From Pelomonas sp. KK5 (lineage in GTDB: Bacteria; Pseudomonadota; Gammaproteobacteria; Burkholderiales; Burkholderiaceae_C): a stretch of DNA of 64,000 nucleotides. Of this stretch, positions 34,743-44,817 are shown piece by piece (the stretch's first letter is position 1; the number at the start of each line of letters is the position of its first letter). Below the pieces are notes generated by a model. The model did not search any database and was not told the origin of the DNA. It saw nothing but the letters and a program-made list of their open reading frames with translations. The stretch spans positions 18,946 through 82,945 of the forward strand of contig NZ_LYVQ01000001.1 of NCBI RefSeq assembly GCF_001984095.1, in the 5' to 3' direction. The translations under genes and the position numbers were made by a program.

Positions 34743-35411
34743 TCAGAGGCTCTGCGCGGCCACCGTCTGATTGCGCCCGGCACCGGCCATGCCGGCCTCG
34801 GTCTCGGGCAGCACGTAGACCACGCCGCGCTGGCGGCCCAGCGTGGGGGCGATGACGCCGTCGTAGAAGGCGGGCGCCACCACGATGCAGCCCAGAGAAA
34901 TGCGCTTGTCGTCCGGGTTGGCCGAGGCCAGGCGCTCGGGGCGGCGCTGCTCGGCCGGCGCGGGGCGCAGGCGGTGGATGGCCACGGCGGCGCCGTAGTC
35001 CACCCAGACGATCGCCTCGCCCTTGATGTTGTGGCCGGGCTCGGAATCGAAGCGGCCGGCCGGCGTGGTCCGCTCGGCTAACGGAATACCTGTGCTGACC
35101 TTGGTGCCCACGCCCGGCGCCGACGCGTCGCCCCGCGCCAGGCCCAGCAGCGAGGAGGCCGAGCCGACCATCCTGCCGTCAGCCTCGAACACGTAGATCC
35201 GCGCCTGCTTCTTGTCGACGACGGCGAAGGGCTTGCCGGCAGTGTCCCCGCTGGCGAAGGCCTGCTCGGCCATGCGCCGCGCATCCGGGGTGACCGGCTG
35301 GCCGGAGAAATCGATGGGATGAGAAGATGTTGCCGCCATGGCGACCGATGTCGCCAGCGCGAGGAAAGCGCCTACCCAGTACTTCAAGTCCGCCGCTCCA
35401 GCACGATGCAT
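34743..35411 (-). CDS. Exported YkuD-fold (L,D-transpeptidase-like) protein 1
   Basis: 222 residues with a signal peptide (about 1-26). The YkuD-type catalytic region is recognisable: His146 in 'AAVAIHRL' and the Cys motif 'ISLGCIVVAP' with Ser172 and Cys175. The usual L,D-transpeptidase motif is SHGC; here the residue before Gly is Leu instead of His. L,D-transpeptidases cross-link peptidoglycan stem peptides or attach proteins through this Cys. The altered motif leaves the activity open. A paralogue lies 116 bases upstream on the same strand (35527-36390). Confidence 0.8.
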   Translation of the reverse strand: MHRAGAADLKYWVGAFLALATSVAMAATSSHPIDFSGQPVTPDARRMAEQAFASGDTAGKPFAVVDKKQARIYVFEADGRMVGSASSLLGLARGDASAPGVGTKVSTGIPLAERTTPAGRFDSEPGHNIKGEAIVWVDYGAAVAIHRLRPAPAEQRRPERLASANPDDKRISLGCIVVAPAFYDGVIAPTLGRQRGVVYVLPETEAGMAGAGRNQTVAAQSL

Positions 35412-35519
35412 CCGAGACCACGGATGCTTGTCGAGGCAGGAATGTACGGGAAGGGCGCAGGAACGCGCTTAGCCGCTCCTTAATCGGCGGCTTGCAGCGT
35501 GACCCAAATCACGCCGGAA

Positions 35520-35529
35520 TAACTCGTTA
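35520..35529. repeat. TAAC-N2-GTTA palindrome, copy 3
   Basis: TAACTCGTTA followed by CA, overlapping the TAA stop codon of the second YkuD-fold gene. Confidence 0.35.
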
Positions 35530-36390
35530 CATCGACGGACTTGCCATCGTGCCCTGGCGGGCAATCGACGTGCCCGCCGGCGTTGTCGCCAGCGCCGGGA
35601 ATACCTGTTCCAGCCGCTTCTTCTCGGGCAGCACGTAGACGATGCCGCCCTGGCGCTTGAAGTTGGGCCACAGCACCTGCTCGAAGAACTCGGGCGGCAT
35701 GTTGATGCAGCCGTAGCTGATGCGGCGGGCCTGGGCGTTGCGGGACTTGAGCCGCTCGGCGCGGTGCTCGGCGGGGTTGCTCAGGCGCACGCGGTGCATG
35801 GAGACGGCGGCGGCGTAGTCCACCCAGAGCACGTCCTCGGGCAGCGCATTGCGCCCCGGTTCGGCGCGGAAGCGGCCGGCGGGCGTCGTGCGTTCCCAGG
35901 GCTTCACGTCGGCGATGGGGCGGGTGCCGATGCCGGCCACGGTGTCGTCGCCGGCGGCATAGCCCAGCAGCACCGGCGAGGCGCCGATCAGCCGTCCACC
36001 CGGCTCGAACACGAACACCTTGGCGTTCCTCTTGTCGAGGATGGCGAAGTTGAGCCGGCCGTTGTCGGCCGTGTCGACGACCCAGCCGGCCAGGCGGCGG
36101 GCATCACGCGATGCCGGCTCGCCCTTCATGTCCAGCTCGCGCTGCAGCGGCGGCGGCACGACGGGCGCGCGCGCCTGCTGATGCGGCGCAGCGTCCGGGT
36201 GATGCACGGCCGCGACGGCGGGCCGGGCATGGAAGAAGAGGGGGATGACCGGGCGGGCGCCCGGCCTGAGTGGGACCACCAGCACGATGGCGGCGGCGCC
36301 CAGCAGCACGATCTGCAACAGGCGCTCGACCTGGCCGCGGTGTTGGTGGACCCACTCCTGCGCGCGGTGAAGAACGGGAGGCATGCTCAT
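35527..36390 (-). CDS. Membrane-anchored YkuD-fold (L,D-transpeptidase-like) protein 2
   Basis: 287 residues. A single membrane helix (about 24-42) with a cytoplasmic N-terminus and a His/Pro/Ala-rich linker precede a YkuD-type domain. His199 lies in 'AAVSMHRV' and the Cys motif is 'RISYGCINMPPEFF' (Ser225, Cys228), with Tyr where most L,D-transpeptidases have His. It is clearly a paralogue of the gene at 34743-35411 (shared 'ERTTPAGRF..EPG', 'WVDY.AAV', 'GIVYVLPE'). Two ATGs (36390, 36384) are possible. The pair may be tethered and free versions of one cell-wall activity. Confidence 0.82.
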   Translation of the reverse strand: MSMPPVLHRAQEWVHQHRGQVERLLQIVLLGAAAIVLVVPLRPGARPVIPLFFHARPAVAAVHHPDAAPHQQARAPVVPPPLQRELDMKGEPASRDARRLAGWVVDTADNGRLNFAILDKRNAKVFVFEPGGRLIGASPVLLGYAAGDDTVAGIGTRPIADVKPWERTTPAGRFRAEPGRNALPEDVLWVDYAAAVSMHRVRLSNPAEHRAERLKSRNAQARRISYGCINMPPEFFEQVLWPNFKRQGGIVYVLPEKKRLEQVFPALATTPAGTSIARQGTMASPSM

Positions 36391-36455
36391 TTCTCTTTAT
36401 TGATCGTGGCAGTACCCGTTCACCGGCTTTCTCTCAAGGCTTGCAGTGGCGGCGC

Positions 36456-36881
36456 TCAGTTCCGGTCGGCCCGCGGGGCGCGCTCGGTGGTCATGGGGCT
36501 CGGCTCGGTGGCGGGTGCGCTCGGGGCGGTCGCCGTCGTGTCGGTCGAGGTGGTGGCGCTGTTGTCCTGCTGGGCGGTGCTGCTCATGCCGTTGTCGGTG
36601 GCCGTCGAGTTGCTCGTGTCGGCCGGAGCGGTCGTCGCCTGGGTGTTGTCGCCCGGGGTGGCATTGGCGTCGGTTGCCTGCTGGGCGCTCATGTTGTCGG
36701 GGCTGCGCCAGTCGGGCGTTGCTGTCGTGCCGCGGTTCACGGCGTCGGTCGCGTCGCTCTGCTGGGCGGTGGCCGTGGTCGAGGTGTCGGCCGGCTGGTC
36801 GCTGGTCTGCGCATAGGCCAGGCCGATGGCGCTGACGAGGGCGACGGCCGCGGCGGCGGTAGACAGGTGCTTGTTCATCAT
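36456..36881 (-). CDS. Low-complexity Thr/Ala/Ser-rich exported protein
   Basis: 141 residues. Signal peptide about 1-25 (ending LAYAQ), then a disordered-looking stretch dominated by Thr, Ala, Ser, Asp, Gln and Pro to the end, with loosely repeated 'TATAQQ', 'TTAPADTS' and 'STDTTATAP' blocks. AAGGAG lies eight bases before the first of two adjacent ATGs, which fixes the start; a longer frame upstream was discarded. No domain recognised. Probably a secreted or surface-exposed disordered protein. It is read in the same direction as the YkuD genes, 65 bases upstream of them. Confidence 0.72.
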   Translation of the reverse strand: MMNKHLSTAAAAVALVSAIGLAYAQTSDQPADTSTTATAQQSDATDAVNRGTTATPDWRSPDNMSAQQATDANATPGDNTQATTAPADTSNSTATDNGMSSTAQQDNSATTSTDTTATAPSAPATEPSPMTTERAPRADRN

Positions 36882-37030
36882 GGGTCTTACTCCTTGGTTG
36901 AGAACCGGAAATAGCTCGCCGGTTGGGAATAACTCTAAGAGTCGACGGCAGGGGTCGGGGTCGGCATGCGGCGCGCCCATTCGTAGGACAAGCACTGCTA
37001 CCAAAGGTAAGCCTCCGCTATGCTGCCCCG

Positions 37031-38137
37031 ATGGATGAAGGCATGTCGCCGCCCACGCTCGCCGTAGACCCTGTTGCCGAAGCAGCCGTGGCCCGCCCGC
37101 TGGGCGACTGGAGCGTGCTTCCGCTGGGCGGGCGCTTCGAGGCGCTGGCGGCGGAGGCCGCGGCCCTGTCCCGCCACGGCTGGGACCTGCGCGGCCTGGC
37201 CCGGCTGGACAGCGCCGGCGCGCTGCTGCTGTGGCAGGCCTGGGGCCGTCGGCGCCCTGAGCGGCTGCAGTGGCTGCCGGAGCATGAGTTCCTGTTCGAG
37301 CAGCTTGAAGTGCCGGTGCCCGCAGCGGGCCGGCGCCTGCCGACGCGTCCGACCTCGCCGGCCGAGCTGCTGCGCGGCGCCGCCTCGCACGGGCTGGGCG
37401 CGGTGCAACTGCTGGGCCAGCTGGTGCTGGACCTGCGCACCATCGCTTCTCGCCCGACCCTGATCGCCTGGCGCGACATCTCGGCCCAGATCTACCGCAC
37501 CGGTGCGCAGGCGCTGGGCATCACGGCGCTGGTCGGCTTCCTGGTCGGCGTGACGCTGTCCTACCTCAGCTCGCGCCAGCTGCAGGCCTACGGGGCGGAC
37601 ATCTTCGTCATCAACCTGCTGGGCATCTCGGTCTGGCGCGAGCTGGGGCCGCTGCTGGCGGCCATCCTGGTGGCCGGGCGCAGCGGCTCGGCGATGACGG
37701 CGCAGTTCGGCGTGATGCGCGTGACACAGGAACTGGACGCGCTGTCGGTGATGGGCATCTCGCACACGATCCGGCTGGTGCTGCCGAAGCTGGTGGCGCT
37801 GGCGGTGTCGATGCCGCTGATCGTCGTCTGGACCAGCACGATGGTCCTGATCGGCGGCGCGGTGGCGGCGCGGGCCACGCTGGGCCTGGCCTATGTGCAG
37901 TTCCTGCAGGGCCTGCCGGCGGCGGTGCCGGTGGCCAATCTGTGGCTGGGCCTGGGCAAGTCGGTGGCCTTCGGGCTGCTGATCGCCTTCGTGGCCTGCC
38001 ACTTCGGCCTGCGCATCAAGCCCAACAGCGAGAGCCTGGGCAAGGGCACGACCGATGCGGTGGTCAGCTCGATCACCGGGGTCATCATCGTCGACGCGAT
38101 CTTCGCGATCGTGTTTTCGGGGGTCGGGCTGGCATGA
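37031..38137 (+). CDS. MlaE-type lipid ABC transporter permease with N-terminal STAS-like domain
   Basis: 368 residues. About the first 110 residues resemble a STAS/MlaB-like domain ('DLRGLARLDSAGALLLWQAWG'). The rest is the MlaE/YrbE permease family: 'GFLVGVTLSYLSSRQLQAYGADIFVINLLGISVWRELGPLLAAILVAGRSGSAMTAQFG' region and 'EELDAL'-type 'TQELDALSVMGIS'. MlaE permeases work with an MCE protein and an ATPase to move phospholipids between inner and outer membrane. MlaB is often a separate subunit, and here it seems fused. ATG 37031 or 37043 are both possible. Followed by a repeat element and the ATPase gene. Confidence 0.88.
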   Translation: MDEGMSPPTLAVDPVAEAAVARPLGDWSVLPLGGRFEALAAEAAALSRHGWDLRGLARLDSAGALLLWQAWGRRRPERLQWLPEHEFLFEQLEVPVPAAGRRLPTRPTSPAELLRGAASHGLGAVQLLGQLVLDLRTIASRPTLIAWRDISAQIYRTGAQALGITALVGFLVGVTLSYLSSRQLQAYGADIFVINLLGISVWRELGPLLAAILVAGRSGSAMTAQFGVMRVTQELDALSVMGISHTIRLVLPKLVALAVSMPLIVVWTSTMVLIGGAVAARATLGLAYVQFLQGLPAAVPVANLWLGLGKSVAFGLLIAFVACHFGLRIKPNSESLGKGTTDAVVSSITGVIIVDAIFAIVFSGVGLA

Positions 38138-38144
38138 CGAGCGC

Positions 38145-38217
38145 AGCGCCGGGCCGCCCCAAGCAAGCTCGTATCCCCCCGGGGGATCGACCGACGTACC
38201 CGTCGGGCGAGGGGCGG
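38145..38217 (+). repeat. Dispersed GC-rich repeat, copy B, between permease and ATPase genes
   Basis: Begins with the 20-base segment shared with copy A (32212-32231). A 'CCCCCCGGGGGA' palindromic block follows, and it ends in GGGCGAGGGGCG just before the ATG at 38220. The terminal GAGGGG is positioned as the ribosome binding site of the ATPase gene. Confidence 0.8.
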
Positions 38218-38219
38218 AC

Positions 38220-39035
38220 ATGAACGAATGCAGGTTCGACGACGCCATCATCGATGTCCAGCGCGTGACGACCGTGTTCGGCCGCACCGTCATCCACCGC
38301 CAGCTGAGCCTGCAGGTGCGCGCCGGCGAGGTGATGGCCATCATCGGCGGCTCGGGCAGCGGCAAGACCACGCTGCTGCGCCTGATGCTGGGGCTGGAGC
38401 GCGCGGTGGCCGGGCGGGTGACGGTGTTCGGCCAGGACCTGACCGAAGGCGAGCCGGCTGCGCTGGCCCAGGTGCGCAACCGCTGGGGCGTGCTGTTCCA
38501 GCAGGGCGCGCTGTTCTCCTCGCTGAGCGTGTTCGAGAACATCGCGCTGCCGCTGCGCGAGCTGAACACCGTCCCGCAGGGCCTGATCGGCGAGCTGGTG
38601 ATGCACAAGCTGCTGCAGGTGGGGCTGAAGGCCGGCGATGCGGGCAAGCGGCCGGCCGAGCTGTCCGGCGGCATGATCAAGCGCGTGGCGCTGGCGCGGG
38701 CCCTGATCCTGGACCCGCCGCTGCTGTTCCTGGACGAGCCCACCGCCGGCCTCGACCCGGCCAGCAGCAAGCAGTTCGTGCGCCTGATCGAAGGCCTGCG
38801 CGACGAGATGAAGCTCACCGTCGTGATGGTCACGCACGACGTGGACACTCTGTTCGCGCTGGCTGACCGGGTGGCCGCGCTGGCCGACCGGCGGCTGGTC
38901 GCCTGCGGGCCGCTGGCCGAGGTGGCCACGGTCGATCACCCCTTCATCCACGACTTCTTCCTCGGCCAGCAGTCGCGCTGGGACGAGGAGAGCGTGCGCC
39001 TGTTCCGTCAGAGCCTGCGCGCGGCAGGCGGCTAG
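38220..39035 (+). CDS. MlaF-type lipid transporter ATPase
   Basis: 271 residues, one ABC cassette. Walker A 'GGSGSGKTT', Q-loop 'LFQQGALFSSLSVFENIALPL', signature 'LSGGMIKRVALARAL', Walker B 'LLFLDEPTAGLDP', and H-loop 'VTHD'. 'SGGMIKR' and 'QGALFSSLSV' are characteristic of the Mkl/MlaF group. It energises lipid movement through the permease encoded just upstream. The intervening 82 bases are a repeat element that supplies the apparent ribosome binding site. The C-terminal extension 'SRWDEESVRLFRQ' is as expected for the group. Confidence 0.92.
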   Translation: MNECRFDDAIIDVQRVTTVFGRTVIHRQLSLQVRAGEVMAIIGGSGSGKTTLLRLMLGLERAVAGRVTVFGQDLTEGEPAALAQVRNRWGVLFQQGALFSSLSVFENIALPLRELNTVPQGLIGELVMHKLLQVGLKAGDAGKRPAELSGGMIKRVALARALILDPPLLFLDEPTAGLDPASSKQFVRLIEGLRDEMKLTVVMVTHDVDTLFALADRVAALADRRLVACGPLAEVATVDHPFIHDFFLGQQSRWDEESVRLFRQSLRAAGG

Positions 39036-39052
39036 AGAGGAGTTGCCCCATC

Positions 39053-40033
39053 ATGGAAAACCGTTCGCATGCCCTGGTCACCGGGCTCTTCGTGGTGCTG
39101 CTGACGGCAGCGCTGGTCGTCATCCTGGCCTGGTTCCGGGACGAGCGGGGCGATACGGTCAGCTACACGGTGGTGTCGAGGACGGGCGTGTCCGGGCTCA
39201 ACGTCAAGGCGGGCGTCAAGCTGCGCGGCGTGCCGGTCGGCAAGGTCGCGTCGATCGGCTTCGACCCCGCCGATGCGCGCCAGATCCTGATCACGCTCGA
39301 TGTCGATCGCGATGCCCCGGTCACCTCGACGATGAAGGCGCGGCTCGGCTACCAGGGCATCACCGGCCTGGCCTTCGTCGAGCTGATCGACGACACGACG
39401 GTGGCCGGCAAGCCCCGCGACCCATCGCAGCCGATCGAGCTGCAGGCCTCGCTGCTGGACCAACTGGCCGCTGGCGGCCCGCGCCTGCTGGCCAATGCCA
39501 ATGAGGCGACCCAGCGACTGAGCCAGGTGCTGGGCGACGAGAACCAGCGCCAGCTGAGCCGGGCCTTGGGGCAGATGGCCGAGGCGTCCGCGCAGGTGGC
39601 GCAACTGGCGAAGGAGTTGCGCCCGGCCGCGGCCGCGCTGCAGCCGCTGGCGCTGCAGGCCGGCCGCGAGATGCAGCGTGCCGATGCGCTGCTGGCCAAT
39701 GCCGACAGGACGCTGCAGCGCTTCGACGGCCTGGCCGCCGAATCGACGCTGCTGGCCCAGGACCTGCGCCAGCGCACGCAGATCCTGGACCGCCTGGGCA
39801 CCGCCGCCGCGCAGCTGCAGACCACGACGCAGCGCCTGGAGACGGCCTTCGTCGGCCCGGACCGGCCGCGGGCGCAACCGCTGGTGGACCGGCTGGCCGA
39901 CTCGGCCGATTCGGTCCAGCGGGCGGCGGCGCGGCTGGGCTCGCTGGCCGAGCAGCCGCAGGGGCTGCTGTTCGGCCGCCCGCCGGCGCGGCCGGGGCCG
40001 GGCGAGGCGGGATTCAACGAGGGAGGGCGTTGA
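39053..40033 (+). CDS. MCE/MlaD-family lipid-binding protein
   Basis: 326 residues. One N-terminal membrane helix (about 7-26), an MCE domain (about 38-120, 'GVSGLNVKAGVKLRGVPVGKVASIGFD'), then a long helical, Gln/Leu/Ala-rich C-terminal region (about 150-310) of the type that forms tubes or needles across the periplasm in larger MCE proteins. It would be the periplasmic substrate carrier of the transporter. AGAGGAG precedes the ATG. It is one base from the following lipoprotein gene. Confidence 0.92.
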   Translation: MENRSHALVTGLFVVLLTAALVVILAWFRDERGDTVSYTVVSRTGVSGLNVKAGVKLRGVPVGKVASIGFDPADARQILITLDVDRDAPVTSTMKARLGYQGITGLAFVELIDDTTVAGKPRDPSQPIELQASLLDQLAAGGPRLLANANEATQRLSQVLGDENQRQLSRALGQMAEASAQVAQLAKELRPAAAALQPLALQAGREMQRADALLANADRTLQRFDGLAAESTLLAQDLRQRTQILDRLGTAAAQLQTTTQRLETAFVGPDRPRAQPLVDRLADSADSVQRAAARLGSLAEQPQGLLFGRPPARPGPGEAGFNEGGR

Positions 40034-40034
40034 C

Positions 40035-40580
40035 ATGACGCGTTACTTCATCGCCATCTGCCTGGGCCTGGTGCTCGCTGCCTGCTCGACGCCTTCGCCG
40101 CAGCCGGCCGTCTACGATCTCGGCCCGCCGGCGCCGCGCAGCGCCACGGCGCCGGCCGCCAACATCCAGCTGATCGACGTGGACGCGCCGCCCTGGCTGG
40201 AAGGGCCAGGTCTTGCCTACCGGCTCGACTACCGCGATGCCTACCGCCGCGAGTTCTACCGCGACAGCCGCTGGGCCGCGCCGCCGGCGCAACTGCTGGC
40301 CGAGCGCCTGCGCCAGCGCTCCGCCGGCTCCGGCGGCACCGGGGCGCCCGTGCAGCTGCGGCTGGAACTGGAGGAATGCACGCAGGTCTTCTCCGGCCCG
40401 GGCGAGAGCCGCCTGCTGCTGCGCCTGCGGGTCTGGCGCGTCGGCGACCCGGCGCCGCGGGTGTTCGAGTCGAGCGAAGCGGCGGCCAGCGCCGATGCGC
40501 CCGGCGCCGTGCGCGCCGCGGGCCGGGCCGCGGATGCGCTGATCGATCAGGTGCTGGCCTGGGCCGCTGCGACGCGCTGA
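40035..40580 (+). CDS. ABC-type transport auxiliary lipoprotein (MCE-associated)
   Basis: 181 residues. Lipoprotein signal with lipobox 'LAAC' (Cys near 17), then the auxiliary-lipoprotein domain pattern 'YDLGPPAP', 'IQLIDVDAPPWLEGPGLAYRLDY', 'EFYRDSRWAAPPAQLLAERLRQRL'-like segment. Members of this family (PqiC-like, COG3218) sit in the outer membrane and dock the MCE protein. Last gene of the four-gene transporter operon. Its 3' end overlaps the convergent J-domain gene by 34 bases. Confidence 0.88.
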   Translation: MTRYFIAICLGLVLAACSTPSPQPAVYDLGPPAPRSATAPAANIQLIDVDAPPWLEGPGLAYRLDYRDAYRREFYRDSRWAAPPAQLLAERLRQRSAGSGGTGAPVQLRLELEECTQVFSGPGESRLLLRLRVWRVGDPAPRVFESSEAAASADAPGAVRAAGRAADALIDQVLAWAAATR

Positions 40581-41455
40581 GGTGTTGTCGACGCGGACTG
40601 CTGGCGCCGGTGCAGGAAGGCCCGCGCCAGCGTCGACTCCGGCTTGAGCCGCTGGCCGATGTACAGCTCCTTGCGGCGCTCGTCGATCTCCAGCCGCAGC
40701 TGCTCGGCCTTGGCGGCCAGCAGGTCCTGGCCGCGCGCCTCGGCCTGCGAGACCGAGCGCCACAGCCGGTGCATCGCCTGCGTGGCCAGGCCTGCCAGCG
40801 CCTCGTTGACGATGCGCAGCCGCGCCTGCACCAGGTGCTCGCAATGGGCCAGCCAGTTGCGCAGCGCCTCGGCGTTGCCGCCGGTGACGACGGCCGGCGC
40901 CTCGCCGGCGGCCAGCAGCATCGCCTCGATGCGCCAGCGCTCGCCGGCGGCATGGGCGGCGTTGAGCGCCATCATCTGCTGCTCGCGACGGGCCAGCTCG
41001 GCTGCATCGGCGCGGCCGGCGCGGTCCGGATGGATGCGCATGGCGGCGCGGCGGTACAGCGCCTTCAGCGAGGGCGGCGCCCACTGGGCGATGTCGGCGC
41101 CCAGCGGCACCGGCGGCAGGGCGGGCGCGGGAGGCAGCGGCTCGAAATTGGCGCGGTGCAGCGCGTGGGCGAGCTGCTGGTTGGGCGTGGGCGCCGGCTG
41201 CGCCTCCGGGGCCGGCAGGCCATGGGAGCGGAGCATTTCGATCAGGGCCGCGGTGGTGGCGTTCAGCTGCTGCTCGATCGTTCCCAGTTCGCGGTACAGC
41301 GGGCCGAGGCGGCTCAGGTAGCGGCCAGCGAAGGCCTGCACCTGCGCGCGCTGCTGCTCGAAGCTCTGCTCCTGCCCGGCCAGGTACTGGCGCATATCCG
41401 CCAGCGCCGCATGGCGGCGCTCAAGGTCGTGGCGGGTGATCAGCGGCGGCTGCAT
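40547..41455 (-). CDS. J-domain protein with central DnaJ motif, paralogue 1
   Basis: 302 residues. N-terminal coiled-coil (about 8-78), a Pro/Ala linker, a central J domain (about 125-175) with the essential His-Pro-Asp at 142-144 ('RRAAMRIHPDRAG'), and a C-terminal coiled coil (about 200-285). The J domain would stimulate the ATPase of a DnaK-type Hsp70, and the coiled coils may bring a client or form dimers. No Gly/Phe region or zinc finger is present, so it is a specialised class C co-chaperone. Start ATG 41455 chosen because the family-like N-terminus begins there; a longer frame upstream was discarded. Paralogue at 41502-42359. Confidence 0.82.
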   Translation of the reverse strand: MQPPLITRHDLERRHAALADMRQYLAGQEQSFEQQRAQVQAFAGRYLSRLGPLYRELGTIEQQLNATTAALIEMLRSHGLPAPEAQPAPTPNQQLAHALHRANFEPLPPAPALPPVPLGADIAQWAPPSLKALYRRAAMRIHPDRAGRADAAELARREQQMMALNAAHAAGERWRIEAMLLAAGEAPAVVTGGNAEALRNWLAHCEHLVQARLRIVNEALAGLATQAMHRLWRSVSQAEARGQDLLAAKAEQLRLEIDERRKELYIGQRLKPESTLARAFLHRRQQSASTTPQRVAAAQAST

Positions 41456-41501
41456 AGGCGGGCTATTCTGCCCGGCGCGGAAGGCTCGGACGCCCCCGGG
41501 G

Positions 41502-42359
41502 TCAGTGGATGGGGAAACCGTCGGCGCGGCGCTCCAGCTCATGCAGGAAGCGGTGCGACAGGCCCGAGGCCGGTTCCAGCCGCTCGCCGATGTAAAGCTG
41601 CTGGCGGCGTTCGGCGATCTGCGTGCGCAGGCGGCTGGCCATCACGTCCAGCGGGTCCAGGCCCTTCGCCTCGGCCCGTTCGATCGCCAGGCACAGCGCA
41701 TGCATTGGGTGGGCCTGCAGCAGTGCGGCATGGGCCTGCACGACGCGCAGCCGGCCCTGCACCGCATGTTCGCTGCGGCCCAGCCAGTGGCGCACCGCAT
41801 CGGCATCGCCGCCGCGCACCTTGAGCGGCTCCTCGCCGTCGGCCAGCAGCAGCTCGACGATCAGTTCGCGGTCCCCGCAGGCATAGGCCTGGTTGACTGC
41901 CATCATCTGCTGCTCGCGCTGGCGGCGCTGGCGCTCGCCGGGTGCGAGGTCGGGGTGGAAGCGTTTGGCGGCGCGCCGGTACAGGGTCTTCAGCGGCGGC
42001 GGGCCGAGCTCGATCACGCCGCCGGGCGGTTCTTCCGGCAGCGGGGCGCCGGCGGGCAGCAGCGGCAGCGGGGTGATGTCGGTGGCCTTGGGGGCGCGGG
42101 GCATGTTGGCCTCGACGCCGCTGCGGCGCAGCGCCTGGGCCAGTTCGGAGGTGGTGCGGTGGAGCTGGGACTGGAGCGAGTCGAGCTCCATGTAGAGCGG
42201 CCCCAACTGGGTGACATAGCGGCCCACGAAGGCCTGCAGCCGCTCCCTCAGCGTGGCGAAGCGGGCCTCCTCGCCGGCGAGCTGGCGCCGCAGGTCGACG
42301 AGGGCGTTGCGACGGCCTTCGAGCTCATGTCGGGTGATCGCCGTCGTCGTGGGGTTCAT
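41502..42359 (-). CDS. J-domain protein with central DnaJ motif, paralogue 2
   Basis: 285 residues with the same architecture as its neighbour: coiled coil (about 8-80), linker, J domain with His-Pro-Asp at 135-137 ('RRAAKRFHPDLAP'), C-terminal coiled coil. Shared blocks with paralogue 1 are 'ITRHELE.RR.AL.D.R..LAG.E', 'GRY...LGPLY.EL', 'LYRRAA.R.HPD', 'REQQMMA.N.A.A.G' and the terminal 'R...LYIG.RL.P.S...R.FLH'. The two genes lie 46 bases apart on the same strand and come from a tandem duplication. The specific Hsp70 partner is not visible. Confidence 0.82.
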   Translation of the reverse strand: MNPTTTAITRHELEGRRNALVDLRRQLAGEEARFATLRERLQAFVGRYVTQLGPLYMELDSLQSQLHRTTSELAQALRRSGVEANMPRAPKATDITPLPLLPAGAPLPEEPPGGVIELGPPPLKTLYRRAAKRFHPDLAPGERQRRQREQQMMAVNQAYACGDRELIVELLLADGEEPLKVRGGDADAVRHWLGRSEHAVQGRLRVVQAHAALLQAHPMHALCLAIERAEAKGLDPLDVMASRLRTQIAERRQQLYIGERLEPASGLSHRFLHELERRADGFPIH

Positions 42360-42402
42360 GGAGGCCTATTGTGAGGCCGGAATGCGGGGCCCGGACGTAG
42401 GA

Positions 42403-42427
42403 ACAGCCCGCAAGCGGGCTGTCTTTT
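42403..42427. terminator. Rho-independent terminator downstream of hppA
   Basis: Stem ACAGCCCG (42403-42410) with CGGGCTGT (42415-42422), loop CAAG, flanked by an A-rich side toward hppA on the minus strand and CTTTT on the plus strand. It can act in both directions; the minus-strand hppA transcript ends here. Confidence 0.75.
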
Positions 42428-42440
42428 AGGTCAGCGGAAC

Positions 42441-42447
42441 TAACGCG

Positions 42448-42450
<3 letters not shown>
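42441..42450. repeat. TAAC-N2-GTTA palindrome, copy 4
   Basis: TAACGCGTTA (a perfect palindrome) followed by CT, overlapping the TAA stop codon of hppA. Confidence 0.4.
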
Positions 42451-44634
<2,184 letters not shown>

Positions 44635-44817
44635 GTACGTGTCTCCTGTGTTGTATCTGCCGTTTGGGTTTGCCCTGGGCCTTCAACAATCAACATCCGC
44701 TGAGCCCGTGGGCGCCGCGCCATGCTAAGGGAAGGCGGGGCCCGGATGAGGCGTGGGCGCTGGGTATTTACCCGGCCAGTAGAATCCGGGTTTCCCCGGC
44801 ATCACCACAAGCAAACC

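Noticed and set aside
36882..37004. Upstream extension of the Thr/Ala-rich exported protein
   Set aside because: AAGGAG precedes the ATG at 36881 and a proper signal peptide begins there; the extension would bury it.
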